Shown here: positions 25,750-34,900 of the stretch, in pieces
Position numbering within the stretch: position 1 is the stretch's first letter
Layout: every line of letters starts with the position of its first letter
Assembly: GCF_003014695.1 (NCBI RefSeq)
Contig: NZ_PYAS01000016.1
Location: 180,210-244,209 of the forward strand
Direction: 5' to 3'
Length of the DNA: 64,000 nucleotides
Origin: Dyadobacter jiangsuensis
GTDB lineage: Bacteria > Bacteroidota > Bacteroidia > Cytophagales > Spirosomataceae
The notes under the pieces: generated by a model
The model's input: the letters and a program-made list of their open reading frames with translations, nothing else
What the model was told of the DNA's origin: nothing
Databases searched by the model: none
Program-made: the position numbers and the translations under genes

Positions 25750-26850
25750 CTATTCCTGTACGCCGATTCCCCCCGAGTGATATGCTTCCCCGCTCTTCAT
25801 CACCACACAGGGCGAAGAACTGATATTACCTCCTGTTTGAAAAACCCACCTGACGGCCCCAGTAGTAGCATCGAATGCATAAAGGCTTTTCTCATTTAGG
25901 CTAGATACGTATACGCCTCCACCTGCAACGGTGGGGCTCGAATGAATTGGACTTTTGGTCATAGACTCCCATTTCTTTTGCCCGTTGACTGCGTCGAGCG
26001 CATGCAGTTTACCATCAACACTGGCTACATATACCATGCCATTACCTACCATAGCGCTGGAATTGGTCGTGTCGCTGGAAAATTCCCATCTTTCGATCCC
26101 CTGGGCCGCATCCCGAGCGTACAACCTCCCCTTAAACGTACCTATATATACTTTTCCATTTTTGACGGTCGGGGCGGAAGTAACCACACTTTCTGCCTGA
26201 AATTGCCATCTTTTTGCTCCGGTGATCGCGTCAAAAGCAAACAACGTCGAATCCAGGCCTGCATAGACCAGCCCCCTCGCCAATGTAAGGCCAGTTATCC
26301 CATTTGACGGAATCTCTGCAAATACCCATTTTTTCGCACCTGTGGCAGCATCAATTGCGTAGACCTTCCCGTCCTTGCCTCCAATATAGACTGTTTCACC
26401 AGCCACACTTGGACTCGAATAAATTGGGCCGCTGGAAGTTTCAGACACCCATTGTTTTGCGCCGGTAGTAGCATCAAGTGCATAAAGCCGCCCGTCTAAG
26501 CTCCCTACGTACAGAGTTCCATTAGCCACAATTGGGCTCGAACGAATTTCGTCATCAGTAATAAATTCCCACCTCTTCACACCCGTAACAGCATCAAGTG
26601 CGTATAGTTTATGGTCGTCACTTCCTACGTATACGGTACCATTTGCCAGGTAAGGACTCGAATGAATTTCATCGTTAGTAGCAAACTCCCATTTTTTTAC
26701 GCCAGTAGCCGCGTCAATCGCGTATAGCTTCTTGTCATAACTGCCCACGTATACCGTTTCGGCAACATCAATCTCGGCTAGATAATCTTTATCGCAGGAT
26801 GCGAAAGTGTGTACCAACAAAAGGAGGGTAAATAAGCGGAGGAACTTCAT
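25750..26850 (-). CDS. PQQ-binding-like beta-propeller lipoprotein
   Basis: The 366-residue protein has a lipoprotein signal (lipobox FASC, Cys at 19). The mature part is about eight tandem ~40-residue blades of the form VYVGSxDxKLYAIDAxTGxKKWEF and IHSSPxVANGTVYVG. This is the repeat of PQQ enzymes and BamB, but there is no PQQ enzyme active site, so a binding or scaffold role at the membrane is more likely. The blades are similar even at the DNA level, which points to recent internal duplication. It lies between the exonuclease VII-like gene and toxin-related genes in the accessory region. Confidence 0.85.
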   Translation of the reverse strand: MKFLRLFTLLLLVHTFASCDKDYLAEIDVAETVYVGSYDKKLYAIDAATGVKKWEFATNDEIHSSPYLANGTVYVGSDDHKLYALDAVTGVKRWEFITDDEIRSSPIVANGTLYVGSLDGRLYALDATTGAKQWVSETSSGPIYSSPSVAGETVYIGGKDGKVYAIDAATGAKKWVFAEIPSNGITGLTLARGLVYAGLDSTLFAFDAITGAKRWQFQAESVVTSAPTVKNGKVYIGTFKGRLYARDAAQGIERWEFSSDTTNSSAMVGNGMVYVASVDGKLHALDAVNGQKKWESMTKSPIHSSPTVAGGGVYVSSLNEKSLYAFDATTGAVRWVFQTGGNISSSPCVVMKSGEAYHSGGIGVQE

Positions 26851-26969
26851 CGATTTTATTATTGTATAGTAAGCATATTTTGTATTTCACAGAGAAATAA
26901 GGCAGATGGCAGTGCTAGCAGTATCTATAAAGGATTCGAAAGCCAATTCAAATAGATTCGTCTACTATT

Positions 26970-27896
26970 TCACACTTTCAGGTGCATAGCACTGTTTTCC
27001 TCCCCTAGAATAAAAAGCTCATTAGCAGAGCTGCGCAAATACAGCTTACTATCATGGTAAATAACCTGCGCAAATTGATGACCAGCTGATCCAGGGACTT
27101 CCTGTAAAAAATCAATCTTTTTTGTTTCTATATCAAACCGTCCAAATTTAATGGGCCGAGGCCTTTCGTTGCTAGTTGTATAAACGGTTTCTGTAAAATA
27201 GTATTTATTGTTTTCCAAGTACTGGGTTTGCCAGTTCACACGAACATATTCCATGTTAAAATCTTCTAACCTTCCAATTTCAACCAAACGTTTATCCAAA
27301 TGAATTATTTGAAACTCGCCACCTTCCTTCTTGCTTCCCCAGACAGAAGTCAACATCCCGTTCTGCTCATCAAAAAAGAAAGATCCATATGGAATTTCCA
27401 CTTCCCAATCAACTATACCAGTAGGCATGTCGATTAAGATTAATTGTACATCTGCGCCTTTGCTTTTTGAAAAAACCAGCTTTTCATTCCACATGTAGAA
27501 CCTGCCAGCGATATACCCTTCGCCACAATCGTATTCCCAATAGGTATGTTCATCCAGCAAATCGCTGCATCGGAAATTACGAGGAGTATTCCTCTCTCTC
27601 TCGTTGAAGTTTAATCGAAAACTAGAGTTTAAAATTTTTCCAATAAAGCCATTTTGATAAATCTCCTTTCCTTCTCTCTTTATAACCGCTGTCGAAACAA
27701 GCTTCCGTGCTTTCATATCAAAATGCTCATTAAAAAGGATATAGTAATTCATACTAAAATAAAATATCCATGATCCGTCACTCTTTATTCGATCATCTTT
27801 TATAGTTTCTACCACTTCAAAAAACGGATTTAATATTTGTATTTCTCCGTCGAAAATTAAGGATAAATAGTAAATATCGTACCAATACCTGCACAT
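26970..27896 (-). CDS. Unknown cytoplasmic protein, candidate immunity protein
   Basis: I do not recognise this 308-residue protein. It has no signal peptide and no membrane helix. It is rich in aromatic strands (YYILFNEHFDMKARKL, WEVEIPYGSFFFDEQNGMLTSVWG, SAGHQFAQVIYHDSKLYLRSS) in a pattern suggesting a beta-propeller. Upstream of the ATG at 27896 the same frame stays open for about 24 codons with plausible propeller-like sequence but no ATG, so the N-terminus may be truncated or start at a rare codon. It is AT-rich and follows a PD-(D/E)XK toxin fragment on the same strand, the usual place of an immunity gene; that role is inference. Confidence 0.55.
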   Translation of the reverse strand: MCRYWYDIYYLSLIFDGEIQILNPFFEVVETIKDDRIKSDGSWIFYFSMNYYILFNEHFDMKARKLVSTAVIKREGKEIYQNGFIGKILNSSFRLNFNERERNTPRNFRCSDLLDEHTYWEYDCGEGYIAGRFYMWNEKLVFSKSKGADVQLILIDMPTGIVDWEVEIPYGSFFFDEQNGMLTSVWGSKKEGGEFQIIHLDKRLVEIGRLEDFNMEYVRVNWQTQYLENNKYYFTETVYTTSNERPRPIKFGRFDIETKKIDFLQEVPGSAGHQFAQVIYHDSKLYLRSSANELFILGEENSAMHLKV

Positions 27897-28025
27897 TAAA
27901 GGAATGCTAATTTGTGCGCTATTCCCAAGGTTTTCAATTACTTTTTTTCCGAATTGTATAAAAATAGGCTATTACGAATTTTAAATATCTCAAAGGCATT
28001 GTTTATTTTCTTATGTTTTCTCATA

Positions 28026-28466
28026 TCAATTCAAATTAAATATGTTTGAAAAATTCTGCTCAATCAATACTCTTAACCCAGCCTCTCCATTAATACCTAA
28101 TTCCTGAAATGTCGCTGCGGGGATTTTATTTACGGATAAATCCAACCCATCAATTGCCGTTTTCATATTCATTTCAAAATTAGCTGGATTCTTAGCAGCG
28201 TCAAATAGCCAGCGGAGTTGGTTAAGATCAATAATGTCTGGATTATTTAAATCTTTGAGGAATTGTTCTGCAAAGTTTGCTGGCGGAACACTACCATAGG
28301 ATTTAAATTCAAAGTATCTCTTTCCAGGTCGGCCTCCTATCGTCACAGCCCCATCTACAATGGCATCATATCGCCTGTCAATACCGATGATGGTCTGTTC
28401 AAAAATAGTAGTTTGCGGCGGGAACACACTAGCATCTTCTTTAAGCAAGGTGGCAATCACCAAATA
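28026..28466 (-). pseudogene. Orphan toxin C-terminus, PD-(D/E)XK nuclease-like
   Basis: The frame is open for about 146 codons after a TGA and has no ATG near its beginning, only TTG and GTG, so it looks like a displaced module and not a complete gene. The sequence RRYDAIVDGAVTIGGRPGKR followed by YFEFKSYG has the spacing of a restriction-endonuclease-fold active site: Asp in YDAIV, then Glu-x-Lys in FEFKS. The tail (FAEQFLKDLNNPDIIDLNQL, then a helical end) would complete the small fold. Such REase-like domains are common C-termini of polymorphic toxins. It follows the active toxin-immunity pair, as silent toxin cassettes do. Confidence 0.6.
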
Positions 28467-28552
28467 TCATTCTCAATTATTTCTATGCCGCCTGTATGCC
28501 ATACTTCTGCACGCCAGCGTAACGCATTCCCTAATAAATTTTTAAAAGAAAT
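28457..28552 (-). pseudogene. Relic of a second WHH-like toxin tail
   Basis: In a frame overlapping the end of the immunity gene, the sequence reads ...RWRAEVWHTGGIEIIENDIW then TGA at 28457-28459. It matches the tail of the intact toxin (HTGGIAVYKNDV) at H-T-G-G-I and N-D-V/I. It has no start codon and is only about 20 meaningful residues, so it is a remnant of an older toxin terminus. Confidence 0.55.
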
Positions 28553-28980
28553 TCACTGAAGCTCCGGGAGATTAGATACAAATTATCTGATGTCAAACCT
28601 CCATCAACTCCTTCATTACTTATTTCATGATCGTAAAAGTAGACGTGCCCGAAACTATCCCCCTCATTAACGTTCAAACAGATATAGTTCCCACCGGGAT
28701 CATGCGCTATTGGTATCATTTTTTTTAAAAACTTGTCAGGATAGTTATCCAATAAATAATCTAGGTTGCAAAATCTGGATTGCACGTCAAGCCCATGAAA
28801 CACATCTAGCACGTCAGCACCCTGCGAATCACTAATTTCGAATTTATCGAGACTCGGATATCCGCCGTTATGAGTACTTAAAAATTCATAGTAGTCGGTT
28901 GGGAGTTTAAATCCATGTTTCTCTTCAAAAGCATCAATTCTTGAAGAAGGGATACTGTCAAATTTTTTTAAAAATTCCAT
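28531..28980 (-). CDS. SMI1/KNR4 (SUKH) family immunity protein
   Basis: The 149-residue protein is a clear SUKH-superfamily member: RIDAFEEKHGFKLPTDYYEF, then LSTHNGGYPSLDKF, the PIAHDPGGNYICLN block, and GHVYFYDHE. It has no signal peptide, so it acts in the cytoplasm, where SUKH proteins bind and block nuclease toxins. It begins 8 bp after the stop of the giant WHH-nuclease toxin gene, so it is co-transcribed and should be the cognate immunity protein. WHH/HNH toxins are commonly paired with SUKH proteins. Confidence 0.92.
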   Translation of the reverse strand: MEFLKKFDSIPSSRIDAFEEKHGFKLPTDYYEFLSTHNGGYPSLDKFEISDSQGADVLDVFHGLDVQSRFCNLDYLLDNYPDKFLKKMIPIAHDPGGNYICLNVNEGDSFGHVYFYDHEISNEGVDGGLTSDNLYLISRSFSEFLLKIY

Positions 28981-28988
28981 ATTATTTT

Positions 28989-31900
28989 CTATTCTTCAAC
29001 TGAAACATCGTTTTTGTATACTGCGATTCCGCCCGTGTGTTTAACTTGATCATGAATGTCAAATGGTACTAAGATCATTGTTTTACTATCTTCCACGTGA
29101 TGCCATGTAAGTTCGTTCTCCCCTCTATAAATCTTATCTATACCCATCAATCTGTCGGCCTCTGCAAAATCGACATCCCGACTCCCCGATGTTTGAATGG
29201 TCACTTTCGCTTCCCTTCCATTCACCATAACCGTGTAGGGTTCAAACCGAGCAAATCCTAATTCATCAAAATCAACTCCATTTGGATATTTTGCGCCCAG
29301 CGCATCTATTCTCGCTTTTACTACACCTGGTACTTCCCCGGCGTATTTTGCCTGAAGTGGCAGATTTTGATCTATATCGAACGAATACTTCCTGCCAGCA
29401 TACATCTGCGAATTTATTGGAAACCTTCCATTAATCAACTTCACTTTGGACAGATCAACAATCCATCCTTTCAATAACTCAGTACCCTTTTTTAGCTTAC
29501 TCGGTGCCAACATCACTGCCGTGAGTACCCCGCCCGTAGCCACCGTCTTCGCCAGCACCACTCCGGCACGTCCGGTTGCATGGCGAGCATACTTTCCACC
29601 CTTCTCAAATTCGTCGGCAAACACGGCTCCTCGGGCAACTTCCACAGCTATTTCTTTTGCCTTTTCCCAATCCAACTCCTGAGCGAAAGACTCCAGCTGT
29701 TTTCGCGCGCCCTCGGGATCCGATGCCAGCGTCAGTCCAAGGCCCACTAATTGCGGTAGCTCCGTTGCTTCTTCGAGTGCTTGGTCAATGGCACCGCTAA
29801 TCACGGCCGTTTCATCCCGCACATAGAACTGCTTACCAGGCTCCCATGCCTCGGTCGGCACTTTGGCTCGGTCCAAAAGGCTGTTGTATGTTTGAGCCAG
29901 GTTTTTCAGGATGTCACCGAGCTTCATATCGGCATACTCGACGACGCCCGCATCTCCGTAATTCTGCGTGTTTTTAGCAATGACGCTTGTTTGCTCGGAG
30001 AGTTTTCCGCCATTTGCTGCCCGTGCTTTTGTTAACGCGGATTGCAGCGCCTGTTCTGCTACCTGCTTGCATTCCGGACATTTGGAAAATGCTTTCCAAT
30101 CTCCGGTAACGGTGATGTTGCCGCTCCGATCTTCCAGGTTAAATTTGCTTCCTGACTCGGTAATAGTCTTTCGCCTCACGCCGTCGCTCCCTGTGATCCA
30201 GTCGCCATCTTCTACACATTCCTTAAACCGGGTTGTGTTGTTATAAGGCCCAGTTAATTCAGGTGAAATCTCGATTGTCGCCCGCCCAGAACCTGGCTGG
30301 AAAGTATAGTTCGCCTCGATCCAATTGTACCCGCATTGCCCGCCACCCTGCTGTTGCGCAAAATAGTAAACCGGATTTTTACCCGAAGGCAGATAAAACA
30401 GATCCTTGTCGTAATATTCCCGTGGCTCACAAATCGGACTCATCTTTAACAGATAACCTACAAAGCGCGAAGGGCTATGTGTAATTTCAGCAAAGAATTC
30501 GCGTCCATCAGCAAGTGTGAAGCCTTGTAAAGTACCGGCAGGCGGAGCCGCCCAACGCCCGCCAAAATTGGAGAATTTAGGAACGGCTCCCGTCGGTAAC
30601 TTTACCGCCATACCATCCGGAGCAATGAAGTACCTATTGTAATCAATCTCCAGTGCAGCAACCCGTCCGGTTGTTGGTGCAGCATCTGCGATGGTAGTGG
30701 GAGGATCGATACATTCCTCACCCAAAAGTTTCTGATTAATAATTGGGAAGGTATTTCTGATAACATTGTTATATGTGTCGGCCGACTCGGACCCATCTAC
30801 CGCTTTTCCAAGTAGCGCACCGGCAGTTTTGCAGGGCGTTTCGCTAAGCATTGCAGCCGCCAACGCCTTAGGTGTTACCGCTGAGAAATCAAAACTGTAT
30901 TTGCTGAATGCGGGATCAGAAGCGAGAGTTCTTTGAAGATTTTCCAGGTACGACTTAGCATCCGCTTCCGACAAAACATTATCAACTCCCTGATATTGAT
31001 AGATTGTATTGCAAACCAGCGCATCAAAATAGCTGCCCATTAAGTTGGACATTGGATACTGGCTTTGGCAATCAACTAGGTTAGCATTGTTTCCCTCGCT
31101 GGTACGTTCTGATGAAAGCTCGGTACCGAATTTCTCGTTGTAGGGCTTATCTTGTCCCCGGACTATTTTGTTATCTGAAAAATACAAGGTGTGGTAACAA
31201 CTGCGGTCGGGGTAACGCATCTCGGGCGTACATTTAAACTCAATGGCGTTAAGATCGTCGATATCTGGCCAATAGGCATTCGTCCCCCCTATTTGCAGAT
31301 TCTCAGTCGTTCCGTTGTTCTTAAAAAGCGTGATAGACTTAACAGTCTGAGTTCCCACACACCAGGTTGGATAAAACTTGAACTGTCCGTTAACTTGCTC
31401 GTATGCCACTGAAAAATCCTCACAAGAGAAATCAACAATATCTATTGTTCTGACCGATTCTGCACATACAGCGCCTCCCACTACGCACTGTGCGATGTAG
31501 GTTGTTGTTTCCTTTGGAGATTCGTTTAAAATATCCACAGTGCCTCCCTCTAATAGTCGCCAACGCACCGTTCCGCCGTTACAATTCGATGTTTCAAATT
31601 TCAGTTTTGTGCCCGCGAAATAGGGATAATCTACAGCATTGGCCCTGTCCGAAGGATAGACGTATGCCGCGAAGCTCGCACAATCCGGCCCGAACACAGA
31701 AGTATAGTCGTTACCAGAAGGACCAGCGATCGGAGTCTTGACCGAAACCTTGACTTGTTTGGCCAAGGTTTCGGTACCCGAAACACAGGTCGCAGTAAAA
31801 GTTGACGGAACATTAATCACTACACCTTCCACTCTGCAAGGTGCCGCACAAGTTTTGGTAACGCCACCACTCCAAGTAATCAATCCTCCACCGCATCCCT

Positions 31901-34900
31901 CCGCGATCAATGTCGTCTTTTGCCCCTTTTCAACCGATGAAGGCTCGGCTATCAAATCCAGTCTGATCTGGGCCGGGACCTCAATAGTAGCCTCTGTTTC
32001 ACCTACGACGTCTTTTTGGCATTTTACTGAGTATACTGCCAGGTCTTTGACGCCCTTTGCGATAACCTGTTGTTCCTGACCAACACCTTTCGTGTCAGTG
32101 GGAAGCCCTGGTCCATTCCAAATCGTCGTTCCGTCAGTGCAGCCTGCGGCAGTAAGTACAATATCGTTCAGTTCGCCTTTACGGATAACAGCTGGCTGAG
32201 CCTGTGTTGACAGGTTTTCACAAACAACCAAAGGCGGCATGATAACCGGAACTTCGACTTCTATTGTGAAAGAGCAATCGGTAAGCTCACAGACCGCCTT
32301 ATAGGAAGTCGTTTGCCTAGGAGACACCCGCAATTCAGCACCTGCATCCACAACCGTCCCATCGGAATCCATCCAGTTTATCTTCGTTGCGCAACCTGTC
32401 GCGTTTAGTATGATATCATCTCCTGGTCTTTCTGATAGTTTCGTTTGCTTTACAACCAGGCCACAACCGCTCACAGTTATACGCTTGCTTACCGAGCAAG
32501 CCGGCATATCACAAGTTGCCTTGTAGATCGCCTCTTTGAGAGCTACATCTTCAAGCGCACGCCCATTTGTAAACGGTTTACCGTCCTTTTCCCATTGCAC
32601 ATTCCCAACACAGGACCTGACTGCCAGACTTACACTTTCTCCTTTACCATATTGGGTCTTTCCGATCATGACAATGCATTCCTCGGATGGCACTATCAGT
32701 GTTTTCGGGTTTGTGGCCTGATACAGCGTACCGTCATTAGCAAAGCAGGTGGCATAATAAGTTGTCGTCAGAGAAGGATAGGGGTGGATGTCAGGAGGGT
32801 AAGGAGTTGCCCCGAATTCCAGCCAAGGCCCCTCCGATTCGAAGCTATCATCCTGATCGTTAGTCCAGACTATCCGTCCATTGCAAGCTGTACGAGCCAG
32901 CATTCTTAATTGGGATTGATTGTCATATCGTATCGCTGAAATATCGTAACCGTCGCCTACAATGCCCGATCCATTTTTTGAAAGAACAATTTCGAACTTA
33001 TTGGGGATCTGAATGCTTGTTTTGCAGCCATTCGGGAAGGTAGCAACGTAGATATTGCTGACGTTCAGCGATGGAACGGACACCCTGCTGAGCGGAGTTG
33101 AGTTGTAATCTTTGATTCCATCAGAAAGTAAAAAGCTCCCTGCGTATGAATAAACCTCAATTGCCGCTGTGTAAGGGTCAGTAGATGAATAAAGTAACTT
33201 GTCCTTACAGGTCTGCACAGGTTCTGGCGTCTCAGCCGGCAGTACCTTGATATCAACAGTATTCGAATAGCAAATATTTTCACCTTTAAGGCACTGGGCC
33301 GAAACAAGCATGTTTTTGATAGGAGTCAGTTTTAGCTCATTTCCGCTTCCAAGTCCCGGGGACCATCTGACATCTCCGTCACATCCCGTTGCCTTTAATT
33401 CGACCATCGCAGCAGACGTCACCGACACTGAAGTGCCTGTTTGTTGGCCCGATGAAACTGTGATAGCGAAACGGGATCCACAATCCGGGGAAGAAACTTT
33501 CACCTCCACCGAATAAGTACAGATCTTGGTCGCAGCACCCTTACCCATCGCGCAAGTTGCGGTGTAGAACGTATTTTTGGATGGTTTTACTGTCAGCATA
33601 CGTGTAGCCCCAATCAATGGGGTGTTACCTGTGCTAATTTGAGCTATCTCACCGTCGCCAAAGACTATTTGACCATTTGTTTGGCTTATACCGGCGGTTC
33701 CGTTAGACCAAGCTATTGGATTTTCTGTTCCCGGCGTTGCGATACAGCCTGCTATGGTGAGGATGTGAACATTCCCTGCCAGTGAAGCAGTAGTCCTGGC
33801 GTTTTGGACAACAATTCCTAGCTCACACTTCTCACTCGAAGCAATTCTTGCATTTGCCGGATCGCTTGCAAGCCGCGCTCGGTCATAAGCAACCACTTCG
33901 TAATCGTAAAACTGCGACGGATCCAAGCCTCTCAGAACAATTGCATTATCGGTCGGATAAACCGTGTGTCGCACGCCGTTTCGATCGGTGTAGACAAGCA
34001 TGTAGCTGTCATGAAGCCTGTTTTTATCCCAAGTGATTTTCACAGACTCCTCGTCGATCCGGACATATTGCAAATTTTCCGGACGAGGAACACTGCGCAT
34101 GTCAGTGAGAAACGCACCTTCCACGCTGGCTACCGCCTGATTGTCCTTATAGGCCGTTATTTTGTAGTTATACTGCATTCCTCCCCGCAGCCGCGCCAGG
34201 TCTATCTGCGTTTCCTGCACGGTCTCCTGTAAAACAGCACCATCCTTGTCTGTATATTCTATAACATATTTGCTGACGCCGACAGGTCCTTCCCAACTAA
34301 TAACCGCACCCTGATAAGTGATATTATTCACCCTTACGTTTCGAATCTGGTACACAGGATCGGTGCTGCCGTCTCCGCCGCCCGGCTGTTGCCTTTCCTG
34401 TTTCCAGGTATCTATCTGGCTAATCAGTTCCTGATACTTCTGAGGCAGACTATCCACTTTGCTATTACCTGCCAAACCACCTATTAGCGAATCGATCTTG
34501 GCAATCAGGTTGTTCACCGCAGGAGTCGGATTGTCCGAAAGTACCTGCTGCAATGCCTCTTTGATTTGTTGAGTTGCCCCAACAATCGCAGCCTGGTAGC
34601 TGCACCGGGCTTGCGCACCTGCTGTGGCGGGTACCGAATCATATCGTGCGAGCGCGTCAGCAAGCGTACCGGTATAAGCAGCGGGGTCCGTTCGCTTTGC
34701 AAGCGCGCCGGTCAGTTTGCTCCTGGCAGCTGCTACTTCCGCTTGGGATACACTCAAAATTTTAAATTCGGCTGCTTCATACACGCATCCACCCGCGCCG
34801 TCGCCACTTGTGGTCGCTTTCAGGCCGCTGAATTCGGCAAGTGCCAGCGTACCTTCCATGAACGGCATCCGGACAAGGCCACGGCCCGAGAAGGCACCTG

